In this document: positions 27,359-36,781 of the stretch, piece after piece | Position numbering within the stretch: the first letter of the stretch is position 1 | Layout of the letters: each line of letters begins with the position of its first letter | Assembly: GCF_000319305.2 (NCBI RefSeq) | Contig: NZ_AMWJ02000001.1 | Span: forward strand, 2,829,001-2,893,000 | Length of the DNA: 64,000 nucleotides | Reading direction: 5' to 3' | DNA from: Pseudomonas bharatica CSV86 | GTDB lineage: Bacteria; Pseudomonadota; Gammaproteobacteria; Pseudomonadales; Pseudomonadaceae | Translations under genes and position numbers: made by a program | The notes under the pieces: generated by a model | Told to the model about the DNA's origin: nothing | Seen by the model: only the letters and a program-made list of their open reading frames with translations | Database searches by the model: none

Positions 27359-27820
27359 TCAGACCGGCCAGGCCGGCAGGTTGAGGCCCAGGCCCCAGGC
27401 AAACACCGCCACGCTGAACAGCCCCAGCACGCAACCGAGCACGGTCAGTTCGCCAAGGTGGGCGCGGCGCCGGGCCAGGCCGCTGAGCAGGGTCATGAGA
27501 AGGGTTGACAGGGCCAGGCCCAGGCTTGGCAGCAACAGGGCGAAGGCCACCACGCTGCCGCCTATGGACAGCCCGGGCCGGGCCTGGAACAGCTCGCCCA
27601 GCGCCACCCTTTCCCGCGACGACGCCAGGCCGCGTACCAGCAGGACCGCCCCCAGCACACACAGCGCCAGGCTGACCAACCAGGGGAAGTAACCGGCGCC
27701 CATGCGCATGGCAGTGCCGCTGGCGTAGTCGCGGCCGATCAACAGGCCGGCCAGGCCGAAGCCGAGAAACAGCAGGCCGGCCAGCAATTCGCGGGCATCG
27801 GGAATCAGTCGGGTACGCAC
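27359..27820 (-). CDS. tctB: Tripartite tricarboxylate transporter small subunit TctB
   Basis: Small membrane protein of 153 residues with four hydrophobic segments (LLAGLLFLGFGLAGLLIG, YFPWLVSLALCVLGAVLLV and two more), and the AMRMGAGYFPWL segment typical of TctB. It is the small permease subunit. It begins 79 bases downstream of the frameshifted LLM gene on the same strand, so the transporter may have been co-transcribed with it and might serve its substrate (inference). Confidence 0.88.
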   Translation of the reverse strand: MRTRLIPDARELLAGLLFLGFGLAGLLIGRDYASGTAMRMGAGYFPWLVSLALCVLGAVLLVRGLASSRERVALGELFQARPGLSIGGSVVAFALLLPSLGLALSTLLMTLLSGLARRRAHLGELTVLGCVLGLFSVAVFAWGLGLNLPAWPV

Positions 27821-27899
27821 GGGTCTCTCCAGGTGCCAGTGTCCGGCACTGTGGTTGACGATCCGCGCGTGCGGTCTCGTGGGGGCTGAATGGAATGGA

Positions 27900-28969
27900 T
27901 CAGGCCAGTCGGGCAGCGACCTTGGCCCGAGTCAGCGGCAGCAATTCGCGGCCATAGTCCTCGGCATCGACCACCGGGTCGAAGCCACGGATCAGGAAGG
28001 TTTTCACGCCCAGGTCGTAGTAGGCCAGCAAGGCATCCGCCACCTGCTCGGGGTGCCCACCAGCGCGGTGGAGTTGTGCCCGCCGCCGACCAGCCCGGCG
28101 ATCCCGGTCCATAGCCGTTCATCGACCCGCTCGCCCTTGGCCACGGTGTCGAGCAGGCGCTGGGCGCCGACGCTCTGCGGCTTGTTGGCGATCACCGGGC
28201 CGGAGCGCTCGATACGCTGGCGCGCCGTGCCAAGAATGCTTTCGGCCTTGGCCCAGGCGGCCTCCTCGGTGGCGGCGATGATCGGCCGGAACGACACGCT
28301 GAACTCGATCTCGCGACCATGGCGAGCCGCCTCGGCACGCACCGCGGCGATGGTCTCGCGGGTCTGCTCCAGCGATTCGCCCCACAGGGCGAAGACATCG
28401 GCATGCTTGCCGGCGACCTGCAGCGCGGCCGCCGAAGAACCGCCGAAATACACCGGCAAGTGGGGTTTCTGCAGGGGCTTGATCGCCGAGAAGGCTTTTT
28501 CTGCCTGGTAATAGGTACCCGCGTGGTCGAATGGACGTTCCTCGATCCAGACCTTGCGCACCACCTCGAGGAACTCGTCGGTGCGGGCGTAGCGCTGGTC
28601 GTGCTCGAGGTAGTCGCCGTCCTTGCGCTGCTCGACGTCGTTGCCGCCGCTGATCACATGCAGGGCCAGGCGCCCATCGAGCAGGTGCTCAAGGGTCGCC
28701 AGCTTGCGTGCGGCCAGGGTCGGGGCGACGAAGCCCGGGCGGTGGGCAAGCAGGAAGTGGATCCTGGACGTCGCCAGCCCGGCCAGGGCGGTGACCAGGA
28801 AGCCGTCCGGCTGATCGGACCAATAGCCCACCAGGACACGGTCGAAACCCGCCTCTTCATGCACCTGGGCGAAACGGGTGATGTACGCCTTGTCGAAGAT
28901 CGGGCCGCTGGCGTCGATGGTTTCCGATGACAGCCGATGGCCGATCATGCCGATGAATTGCACGCTCAT
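27900..28969 (-). pseudogene. LLM-class flavin monooxygenase (SsuD-like), frameshifted
   Basis: FMNH2-dependent monooxygenase of the alkanesulfonate/SsuD branch, about 356 residues if repaired. The first frame (28969 down) carries FIGMIGHRLSSE, ALHVISGGNDVEQRKDGDYL and VYFGGSSAAALQVAGKHADVFALWGE, and breaks after GGHNSTALVGTP. The expected continuation EQVADALLAYYDLGVKTFLIRG is in another frame down to 27900. One G is missing in CCCCGAGCAG (window bases about 28046-28051), where CCCCGGAGCAG restores the frame. It would release sulfite from a sulfonate. Either a very recent loss or a sequencing indel. Confidence 0.85.
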
Positions 28970-29025
28970 GCTGGATCTCCCTGAAGGCGGACGGTTATAG
29001 GAACGGGGATGTTCAAAACGATCGC

Positions 29026-29141
29026 TTATAAGCTAACGGTCGCACCGTCCGCTGTGAAATTCTTTTCCGGCATAAGCTAATTCAAAAGATAAAGAATAAT
29101 CTTTTATCTTTAAAATTCTTGTTTCGCATATTAGCTTATGC
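29026..29141. promoter_or_regulatory. Nested inverted repeats in the divergent LLM / thiol dioxygenase control region
   Basis: GCATAAGCTAAT (29070-29081) and ATTAGCTTATGC (29130-29141) are perfect inverted repeats enclosing a second pair, AAAGATAAA (29085-29093) and TTTATCTTT (29103-29111). A third ATAAGCTAA core is at about 29028. The AT-rich 242-base stretch has no gene and separates divergent sulfur-related genes; a shared CysB/LysR-type operator is the best guess. Confidence 0.55.
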
Positions 29142-29211
29142 GGAATTCGAATTTTGAGAATGATCCTGCCGTTGCTAGGGTTCCTTGAAACCGCAGCCTG
29201 AGCCTTGAAAA

Positions 29212-29820
29212 ATGACCCATCCCCTACGTCTCGACCGCCTGCGCCGGTTCATCGGCGACCTGGCCGAACTGCTGGAGCAGGAACACGAAGAAGCCGCCAT
29301 CCTCGATCGCGGGCAGAACCTGTTGCAGCAATTGGTAGCCCATGATGACTGGCTGCCCCCGGAGCTGGCCCAACCCAGCCCCGAGCGTTATCAGCAGTTC
29401 CTCCTGCACGCCGATTCACGCCAGCGCTTTTCGGTGGTGAGTTTCGTCTGGGGCCCGGGGCAGCGCACGCCGATCCACGATCACCGGGTCTGGGGCCTGA
29501 TCGGCATGCTGCGCGGCGCCGAGTATTCCCAGGGCTTCGCCCGTACCGAAAGCGGCGCGCTGATTCCGGCGGGCGACGCCGTGCGCCTGGAGCCCGGGCA
29601 GGTCGAAGCGGTGTCGCCGCGTATTGGCGATATCCATGAAGTGCGCAATGCCCACGATGACCAGGTATCCATCAGCATCCACGTGTATGGCGCCAACATC
29701 GGCGCGGTAAAACGTGCCGTGTACCTCGCCGACGGCAGCGAGAAACCCTTTATCTCCGGCTATTCCAACACCCGCCTGCCCAATATCTGGGACCTGTCCA
29801 AAGAGAACCCTGCCCCATGA
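29212..29820 (+). CDS. Thiol dioxygenase (cysteine dioxygenase / 3-mercaptopropionate dioxygenase family)
   Basis: Non-haem iron cupin of 202 residues that oxidises a small thiol to its sulfinate. Iron ligands are two histidines in TPIHDHRVWG and a third in GDIHEVRNA; SISIHVYG carries the conserved tyrosine region. Length and the following rhodanese gene match PA2602-PA2603 of P. aeruginosa; PA2602 is a 3-mercaptopropionate dioxygenase, so that substrate is at least as likely as cysteine. Its stop overlaps the rhodanese start as ATGA. The divergent AT-rich control region suggests sulfur-dependent expression. Confidence 0.88.
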   Translation: MTHPLRLDRLRRFIGDLAELLEQEHEEAAILDRGQNLLQQLVAHDDWLPPELAQPSPERYQQFLLHADSRQRFSVVSFVWGPGQRTPIHDHRVWGLIGMLRGAEYSQGFARTESGALIPAGDAVRLEPGQVEAVSPRIGDIHEVRNAHDDQVSISIHVYGANIGAVKRAVYLADGSEKPFISGYSNTRLPNIWDLSKENPAP

Positions 29821-31400
29821 GCACCGCGACTACCCGCTCCTACGCCGAGCTGCGCCAGCACCTGCTGGCCAAGGACGAACTGGCCCTGATCGATGTGCGC
29901 GAAGAAGCGCCCTTCGCCCTGGAGCACCCGCTTTTCGCGGCCAATATTCCCCTGTCGAAACTGGAAATCGAGATCTATGCCCGGGTGCCGCGCCGCGATA
30001 CCCAGGTGACGGTCTACGACGATGGCGAAGGCCTTGCCGCGCTGGCCGCCGAGCGCCTGCGCGAGCTGGGCTACAGCAACGTGGCCCTGCTCGAAGGCGG
30101 CCTGGCAGGCTGGCGCGAGGCCGGCGGCGAGCTGTTTCGCGACGTCAATGTGCCGAGCAAGGCCTTTGGCGAGCTGGTAGAAGCCAAGCGTCATACGCCG
30201 TCGCTGGCCGCCGAAGAGGTCCAGCAGTTGCTCGATGAAAACGCCGATGTAGTGGTGCTCGATGCCCGCCGTTTCGATGAATACCAGACCATGAGCATTC
30301 CCGGTGGCATCAGCGTGCCGGGGGCGGAACTGGTGTTGCGCGTGGCCGAACTGGCGCCGGACCCGAACACCCGCGTCATCGTCAACTGCGCCGGCCGCAC
30401 CCGCAGCATCATCGGCACCCAGTCGCTGGTCAACGCCGGCATTCCCAACCCGGTCTCGGCCTTGCGCAACGGCACCATTGGCTGGACCCTGGCCGGGCAG
30501 CAACTGGCCCATGGCCAATCGCAACGCTTCGCCGAGGTCGGCGACGAGACGCGCGCCAGCGCCGCACGCCGGGCCCGTGCGGTAGCGGACAAGGCCGGGG
30601 TGGCACGCATTTCCAGGGACACCCTGGCGGCATGGCAGGCAGAGGCTCATCGCACCACCTACCTGTTCGACGTGCGCACCCCCGAGGAATACGCTCGCGG
30701 CCACCTGCCCGGCAGCCGTTCAACGCCGGGCGGGCAACTGGTCCAGGAAACCGACCACAACGCCAGCGTACGCGGCGCGCGTATCGTGCTGGTGGACGAC
30801 GATGGCGTGCGCGCCAACATGAGCGCTTCCTGGCTGGCCCAGATGGGCTGGGAGGTGGCGGTACTGGACGGTCTGCGCAAGAGCGATTTCAGCGAGACCG
30901 GCGACTGGCAGGCGCCACTGCCGGAACTGCCGCAGCCACCGTCGATCCAGGGCGGTGAATTGCAGCAATGGCTGGACGCTGGCGACACCGTACTGCTGGA
31001 TTTCACCACCAGCGCCAACTATGTACAGCGGCATATCCCCGGCGCGCATTGGGCGATTCGTGCACAACTGGCCCAGGCCCTGGAAAAACTGCCGGTGGCC
31101 GAGCGCTACGTGGTGACCTGCGGCAGCAGCCTGCTGGCGCGCTTCGCCGCCGTGGACCTGCAGGCGCTGACGCGCAAGCCGGTATTCCTGCTCGAAGGCG
31201 GCACCGGACGCTGGATCGCCGAAGGCCGACCGCTGGAGCATGGCGAAACCAGCCTGGCGGTACCGCGCAGCGACCGTTATCGCCGGCCCTATGAAGGCAC
31301 GGATAACCCGCGCGAGGCGATGCAGGGGTACCTGGACTGGGAGTTCGGCCTGGTGGAGCAGCTGGGACGGGATGGGACCCATGGGTTCTTCGTGATCTGA
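29817..31400 (+). CDS. Four-domain rhodanese (thiosulfate sulfurtransferase family)
   Basis: Protein of 527 residues with four rhodanese domains, starting about residues 8, 130, 275 and 380. Only domains 2 and 4 keep an active-site cysteine: NCAGRTRS (Cys191) and TCGSSLLA (Cys435); domains 1 (YDDGEGLA) and 3 (VDDDGVRA) have lost it and are probably structural. Such enzymes move sulfane sulfur as a cysteine persulfide. Overlap with the thiol dioxygenase gene suggests the two process sulfur from the same organic thiol. A REP hairpin followed by a T run comes 32 bases after the stop. Confidence 0.9.
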   Translation: MSTATTRSYAELRQHLLAKDELALIDVREEAPFALEHPLFAANIPLSKLEIEIYARVPRRDTQVTVYDDGEGLAALAAERLRELGYSNVALLEGGLAGWREAGGELFRDVNVPSKAFGELVEAKRHTPSLAAEEVQQLLDENADVVVLDARRFDEYQTMSIPGGISVPGAELVLRVAELAPDPNTRVIVNCAGRTRSIIGTQSLVNAGIPNPVSALRNGTIGWTLAGQQLAHGQSQRFAEVGDETRASAARRARAVADKAGVARISRDTLAAWQAEAHRTTYLFDVRTPEEYARGHLPGSRSTPGGQLVQETDHNASVRGARIVLVDDDGVRANMSASWLAQMGWEVAVLDGLRKSDFSETGDWQAPLPELPQPPSIQGGELQQWLDAGDTVLLDFTTSANYVQRHIPGAHWAIRAQLAQALEKLPVAERYVVTCGSSLLARFAAVDLQALTRKPVFLLEGGTGRWIAEGRPLEHGETSLAVPRSDRYRRPYEGTDNPREAMQGYLDWEFGLVEQLGRDGTHGFFVI

Positions 31401-31432
31401 CACACCACCTATCCAATCCCCTGACAACAGTC

Positions 31433-31520
31433 CCTGTGGGAGCTGGCTTGCCAGCGATAGGGCCCTAGAGAACAACGGTGTTCTTACTGGCCTCATCGCT
31501 GGCAAGCCAGCTCCCACAGG
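31433..31520. repeat. REP pair (BIME) after the rhodanese gene
   Basis: Inverted REP sequences CCTGTGGGAGCTGGCTTGCC and their complement with a 40-base spacer, followed by GTTTTTTGC. The large hairpin plus T run could also terminate the rhodanese transcript. Confidence 0.9.
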
Positions 31521-31529
31521 GTTTTTTGC

Positions 31530-31639
31530 AACTCATTAATAATCATTTTTTGCATATTTATAATTATTTATAATTCAAAAAAAGAATAATATTTATATTC
31601 CAAAAAAGAATTTCCAATCAATTTCTTATAAAAATAAGA
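31530..31639 (+). promoter_or_regulatory. AT-rich control region of the TonB receptor gene
   Basis: A very AT-rich stretch with TAATTCAAAA (31571-31580) followed by AAAGAATAAT (31581-31590) and TTTAT; the same words occur at 29080-29107 before the thiol dioxygenase gene. It ends with the palindrome TCTTAT-AAAA-ATAAGA (31624-31639). A common activator of sulfur-scavenging genes is inferred. Confidence 0.45.
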
Positions 31640-31737
31640 TCAACCCCAGACGATCTCGTCATTCCTTCAAAACACCCCAGGCGATCCACCTGCACCCACA
31701 CCCAGGGCCAGTGCCAGCTTCGATGGACCAAGCCCGC

Positions 31738-34146
31738 ATGCCCAAGCATTTCCCCTTCAGCGCCCTGACCACCGCCCTGCTCCTGGCCGGACTCGCGCCC
31801 CAGGTCGTGGCCGCCAGCAACGATACCCACCTGGACACCGTGACCGTAATCTCCACCGGCATTCGCGGCCAGGAACGCACGGTGGCCGACAGCCCGGCGC
31901 CGATCGATGTGATCAACAGCGAGCAACTGCTCAGGACCGGTCGCGCCGAACTCTCCGAAGCCATCTCACGCCTGCTGCCGTCATTCAACTTCGGCACCAA
32001 CATCGCCGGCTACAACTCGGTGACCCGACCCCTGAGCAACCGCAGCCTGGGCCCGGCCTACACCCTGGTGCTGGTCAACGGCAAGCGTCGGCACAACGGC
32101 GCGGTGGGCCAGCGCGGCAACATCGACAACAGCGGCGCCAACGCGGTGGATATCGACCTGATCCCGGTCAGCGCCGTGGACCACATCGAAGTGCTCAAGG
32201 ACAGCGCCGCCGCCCAGTACGGCTCCGATGCAGTGGCCGGGGTGATCAACATCATCCTCAAGACCAGCGCCTCCGGCGGGCATGTCGAGAGCAGCTACGG
32301 CAAGCTCTACTCCGGCCAGGGCGAAACCATCAAGGTCGCCGGAGACCAGGGCTTCAAGCTGGGTGAAAGCGGCTTCCTGCACCTCTCCGCCGATGCGCGC
32401 AAACGCGGCGATGCCGCCTGGAACGGCAAGGCCGACAGTAGCGTGAGGGCCTTCCGCGACCCGGTGAAGGAAGCAGCCTGGGACCGCGTTGCGATCAAGA
32501 ACGGTGACCCCGAGATCAAGGCCTTCAACCTCGCCTACAACGCCGAACTGCCGCTGGACGCCCTGACCCTGTACTCCTACGCCACCTACGGCGAACGCGA
32601 TGCCGAGGCCTACAACTACTTCCGCCTGCCCACCGGCACCGCCGCGGTGCCCGAGCTGTTCCCCGACGGCTACTACCCGCTGAACAACATCAAGGACCGC
32701 GACTACCAGTTCCTCTTCGGCGGCAAGGGCGAACGCGCCGACTGGCACTGGGACCTGAGCACCACCTACGGGCGCAACAATATCCACCACTCCAGCGACT
32801 TCAACATCAACCCGTCCCTGGGCACCGCCAGCCCGACCAGCTTCGACAACCTGGCGACCTTCCGCTTCGAACAGTGGGTCAACAACTTCGACCTGACCCG
32901 GCGCTACGACAGCCTGTTCGGCCTGACCTCGCCGGTGCAGGTGTCGGCCGGCCTGGAACACCGCTGGGAGCGCTTCAGCACCTTCGCCGGCGACCCCGAG
33001 GCATACATCACCGGCAGCTACCCCGCCGCCTCCGGGGCCCAGGCCGCCGTGACCCTGCGCCCGGAAGACGAAGTCAGCCTGATCCGCAACAACTACGCGG
33101 CCTACCTTGACCTGGGCTTCGACCTCACCGAGCGCTGGTTCCTCGACCTCGCCGGGCGCGTCGAGCACTACGACGACGATTCCGGCAATACCTTCGGCCT
33201 CAAGCTCAACTCGCGCTACGAGCTGACCGACCAATGGGCCGTGCGTGGCACCGTGGGTACCGGCTTCCGCGCGCCGTCCCTGACCCAGATCGGCTACACC
33301 GTGGCCGACAACCGCGTCGCCACCGACGTCAATGGCAACGTAGTTCCGGCAGTGACCCGCCTGACCCCGTCCGACAGCAGCCTGGCCGCCGCCCTCGGCG
33401 GTGACAAGCTCAAGCCGGAGAAATCGCGCAACCTCGGCCTGGGCGTGACCTGGCAACCGGCACCGCGCACCAGCATCACCGCCGACGCCTACCTGATCGA
33501 CATCGACGACCGCATCACCCTGACCAGCAACATCTACGACCAGGGCAACGGCGTGATCACCTCGATCCTGCAAAGCCAGGGCGTGGCCCCGGGCACCTGG
33601 GTCAACTACTACACCAACGCCTACGACACCCGTACCAAGGGCCTGGACATCGTCGCCGACCACAGCACCGACTTCGGCGCCTGGGGCGACGTGCGCTGGA
33701 GCCTGGCGTTCAACTGGAACAAGACCAGCATCGAGGACGTGCGCGACACACCGACGTCGCTGGCCGGCTCCGGGGTAACCCTGGTGGGCCGCGACCGCGA
33801 GGGCGACCTGACCGTGGCCAGCCCGGAAACCAAGTGGATCCTCGGCGCCAACTGGAAGGTCGACAACCTTGCGGTCAACCTGCAGACCACCCGCTACGGC
33901 AGCGTCAAGACCCTTGCGGTCAACCCCAGCGGCGATCGCAGCTTCGGCGCCAAATGGATCACCGACCTGGACGTGGCCTACACCTTCTTCGACCAACTGA
34001 CCGTCAGCATCGGCGCCACCAACCTGTTCGACGTGCGCCCGGACAAGCATGCGGTGTACAGCCCGCTGGGCCTGGCACCCTACGGCAACCCGCCATTCCA
34101 CCCTGGTGGTGGCTATTGGTACAGCAAGATCGCCTACGACTTCTGA
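31738..34146 (+). CDS. TonB-dependent outer-membrane receptor
   Basis: Outer-membrane receptor of about 802 residues with a signal peptide (MPKHFPFSALTTALLLAGLAPQVVAAS), a TonB box (DTVTVIST), a plug domain (DSPAPIDVINSEQLLRTG ... VLKDSAAAQYGSDAVAGVINIIL) and a 22-strand barrel ending IAYDF. The ATG at 31738 is chosen for the signal peptide; ATG 31723 and GTG 31711 are alternatives. It directly precedes an oligopeptide-type ABC importer and lies in a sulfur-gene region with no Fur-like site seen, so it may bring in a sulfur compound rather than a siderophore (inference). Confidence 0.9.
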   Translation: MPKHFPFSALTTALLLAGLAPQVVAASNDTHLDTVTVISTGIRGQERTVADSPAPIDVINSEQLLRTGRAELSEAISRLLPSFNFGTNIAGYNSVTRPLSNRSLGPAYTLVLVNGKRRHNGAVGQRGNIDNSGANAVDIDLIPVSAVDHIEVLKDSAAAQYGSDAVAGVINIILKTSASGGHVESSYGKLYSGQGETIKVAGDQGFKLGESGFLHLSADARKRGDAAWNGKADSSVRAFRDPVKEAAWDRVAIKNGDPEIKAFNLAYNAELPLDALTLYSYATYGERDAEAYNYFRLPTGTAAVPELFPDGYYPLNNIKDRDYQFLFGGKGERADWHWDLSTTYGRNNIHHSSDFNINPSLGTASPTSFDNLATFRFEQWVNNFDLTRRYDSLFGLTSPVQVSAGLEHRWERFSTFAGDPEAYITGSYPAASGAQAAVTLRPEDEVSLIRNNYAAYLDLGFDLTERWFLDLAGRVEHYDDDSGNTFGLKLNSRYELTDQWAVRGTVGTGFRAPSLTQIGYTVADNRVATDVNGNVVPAVTRLTPSDSSLAAALGGDKLKPEKSRNLGLGVTWQPAPRTSITADAYLIDIDDRITLTSNIYDQGNGVITSILQSQGVAPGTWVNYYTNAYDTRTKGLDIVADHSTDFGAWGDVRWSLAFNWNKTSIEDVRDTPTSLAGSGVTLVGRDREGDLTVASPETKWILGANWKVDNLAVNLQTTRYGSVKTLAVNPSGDRSFGAKWITDLDVAYTFFDQLTVSIGATNLFDVRPDKHAVYSPLGLAPYGNPPFHPGGGYWYSKIAYDF

Positions 34147-34211
34147 CCCACCCGGCCGCGCCGCCGGGATGCGGCGCGGCCCTGCTCCGACAACGGAACG
34201 AGGAATCGCCC

Positions 34212-35834
34212 ATGAGACTGCAACGAACCCTGGCCAGCGCGGCCATCCTGCTTGCCCTGGGACTGTCCGGCTGCTCGCCTTCGCAACCGGACGCAAAGGC
34301 GGCGAGCACCCTGAAGATCGCCTTTTTCAACGACAACACCCAACTGGTCAGCATCGATCCGTTCCAGGTCTACTGGCTGGAGCACCGGGTGGTGCTGCGC
34401 AACGTGGTCGAGGCCCTGACCGACCAGGACCCGCAGACCGGGCAGATCATTCCGTGGCTGGCCGAACGCTGGGAGATCAGCCCGGATGCCCGGGAGTACA
34501 CCTTCTACCTGCGTAAAGGCGTGACCTTCAGCAACGGCGAGGCGTTCGACGCGCAAGCGGTCAAGACCGCCTTCGACAGCAACAAGGCCTTCGCCGCCGA
34601 GCTGCCGAGCACCTTCGGCGCCACCTACCTGGCCGGCTACGACCACGCCGAGATCCTCGACCCGCACAGCATCAAGCTGGTGCTGAGCAAACCCAACGCG
34701 GGCTTCCTCCAGGCCACCTCCACCACCAACCTGTCGATCCTGGCCCCCGAGTCGTACCGCAAGACCGCCAAGGAACGCTCCCTGGGCGCGGTGATCGGCA
34801 CCGGCCCGTTCAAGATCGACCACTACACCCCGGAAAGCGGCCTGCGCCTGGTCCGTCGCGAAGGCTACGCCTGGGCCTCGGCCAACGTGCAGAACAAGGG
34901 CGACGCGCACCTGTCGGCCATCGAGGTCAGCTACGTACCCGAGGAAAGCGTGCGCAACGGCCTGTTCCTGCAGGGCAAGGTGGATATCCTCTGGCCGCGG
35001 GTGCCGTTCTCCGAGGTCGACCTGCAACTGTTCCAGCGCAACGACGCGACCATCCAGAGCCGCTCGCTGCCGGGCCCGGCCTGGAACCTCTACCCCAATA
35101 CCCGCGACAACCGCATCCTCGCCGACCAGAAGGTACGCCTGGCCCTGCAAAAGGCCATCGACCGCAAGAGCTACGCCAGCACCGTCTACAACGAAGCCTT
35201 CCCGGTGGTGGACGGCGTCTACGATGTGACCACCCCGTACTTCCGCAGCCAGGGCGACAAACTGGCCTACGACCCGCAAGGCGCGGCCCGGCTGCTGGAC
35301 GAGGCCGGCTGGACGCTGGGCCAGGACAACTACCGCTACAAGGACGGCAAGCGCCTGGTCCTGCTATACAACCTGGCCGGCAAGGAAACCCCCGGCGACG
35401 TGCTGATCCAGGACCAACTGCGCAAGCTCGGCATCGAACTCAAGCTCAAGGTGCAGACCACCGCCGAGTGGGCCGCGAACAACGCCGCCGGCAACTATGA
35501 CCTGACCTACACCTACATGACCCGGGCCGACCCGATCATCCTGCAGACCATCCTCGACCCGCGCAGCGCCAACAGCTCGACCCTGGCCACCAACACCTAC
35601 GCACCGAACGTGCTGCCCGTGGCGCAGAACCTGTTCGACGCCGGCCTCACCGCCACCGCACCGCAGCAGCGCGCCGACGCCTACGGCCAACTGCAGGACC
35701 TGCTGATCGACCAGGGCTCGGCAATCCCGGTGTACGAGCGGGTGTGGCAGGCGGCCACCTCCAAGCGCGTGCAGAACTTCCGCTGGAGCGCCGAGGGCTT
35801 TGCCTTCCTCAACGACATCGAGGTCAAGCCATGA
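34212..35834 (+). CDS. Peptide/nickel-type ABC transporter substrate-binding lipoprotein
   Basis: Family 5 extracellular solute-binding protein of 540 residues. The signal peptide ends in a lipobox, LGLSGC, so the mature protein is anchored by Cys21. EALTDQDPQTGQIIPWLAERWEISPD and YTFYLRKGVTFSNGEAFDAQ are family signatures. It captures a substrate in the periplasm for the two permeases and the fused ATPase encoded next. Its stop overlaps the start of the first permease gene as ATGA. It follows the TonB receptor by 65 bases, so the whole set probably forms one import route. Confidence 0.92.
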   Translation: MRLQRTLASAAILLALGLSGCSPSQPDAKAASTLKIAFFNDNTQLVSIDPFQVYWLEHRVVLRNVVEALTDQDPQTGQIIPWLAERWEISPDAREYTFYLRKGVTFSNGEAFDAQAVKTAFDSNKAFAAELPSTFGATYLAGYDHAEILDPHSIKLVLSKPNAGFLQATSTTNLSILAPESYRKTAKERSLGAVIGTGPFKIDHYTPESGLRLVRREGYAWASANVQNKGDAHLSAIEVSYVPEESVRNGLFLQGKVDILWPRVPFSEVDLQLFQRNDATIQSRSLPGPAWNLYPNTRDNRILADQKVRLALQKAIDRKSYASTVYNEAFPVVDGVYDVTTPYFRSQGDKLAYDPQGAARLLDEAGWTLGQDNYRYKDGKRLVLLYNLAGKETPGDVLIQDQLRKLGIELKLKVQTTAEWAANNAAGNYDLTYTYMTRADPIILQTILDPRSANSSTLATNTYAPNVLPVAQNLFDAGLTATAPQQRADAYGQLQDLLIDQGSAIPVYERVWQAATSKRVQNFRWSAEGFAFLNDIEVKP

Positions 35835-36780
35835 GCCGCTACCTGCTCGGCCGCATTGCCCAGGCCGCCCTGGTGCTGTGGGGGCGTACAGCATTACCTA
35901 CTTCATTCTCTACCTGCTGCCGGGTGATCCGCTGAGCATCATGCTCAGCGCCTCGGGCATGGAGATCGATGCGCTGTCGCCGGAGCAACTGGCGAAAGCC
36001 AAGGCCTATTACGGGCTGGACCAGGGCTTGCTGGAGCGCTACGTCAACCTGCTGCTCGGCGTATTGCAAGGCGACCTGGGCCAGTCACTGACCCTGAACC
36101 GCCCGGTCACCGCGATCCTCGCCGAACGCCTGCCGCAAACCCTGGCCCTGGCCGGGTTCGCCATCGTCCTGTCGCTGATCGGCGGCGTGGGCCTGGCGTA
36201 CCTGGCCGCCTACGTGCGCTGGCAACCCTTGAAGACCGCGCTGTCGCGTCTGCCGGCGCTGGGCTTTTCCGTGCCGGTGTTCTGGATGGGCCTGCTGCTG
36301 ATTCAGATCTTCGCCTTCGGCCTGGGCTGGTTCCCGGCCACCGGCAGCACCGGCTTCGACAGCCTGGTACTGCCGGCGGTGACCCTGGCCATTCCCAGCG
36401 CGGCGGTCTACGCCCAGGTGCTGCAACGCGGCTTCCAGGATGTCTGGCGCGAGCCCTACATCGTCACCGCCTACGCCAAGGGCCTCAGCCGCGCCCAGGT
36501 ACAGGCCCGCCACGGCCTGCGCAATGCCGCCCTGCCGCTGCTGACGCTGATCGGCCTGCAGGTGGGCAACACCGTGTCCGGTGCCGTGCTGGTGGAAACC
36601 ATCTTCGCCCGCAACGGCGTCGGCCGGCTGGTGCAGGAGGCGGTGCTGCGCCAGGACATCCCGCTGGTACTGGCGGTGGTGACGGTGTCCGCTGCCGCCT
36701 TCGTGCTGGTCAACCTGCTGGTGGACCTGCTCTACCCCATCCTCGATCCGCGCATTACCCATGCGCCCAAGGTGAGCTGA
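35831..36780 (+). pseudogene. Dipeptide-type ABC permease 1 (DppB-like), frameshifted near its start
   Basis: Inner-membrane permease of about 316 residues if repaired. It starts MSRYLLGRIAQAALVLWG in the frame set by the ATGA overlap, then continues AYSITYFILYLLPGDPLSIML in another frame. The break is at CTGTGGGGGCGTAC (about 35877-35887), where one more G (GGGGGG) restores the frame. The remainder is intact, with family motifs NRPVTAILAERLPQTL and the EAA loop (AKGLSRAQVQARHGLRNA). A sequencing indel in the G run is likely, as the rest of the operon is open. Confidence 0.85.
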
Positions 36781-36781
36781 G

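Noticed and set aside
31981..34296. A 771-codon minus-strand open frame
   Set aside because: Antisense shadow of the TonB receptor gene, with Val/Gly/Ala-rich sequence and no motif.
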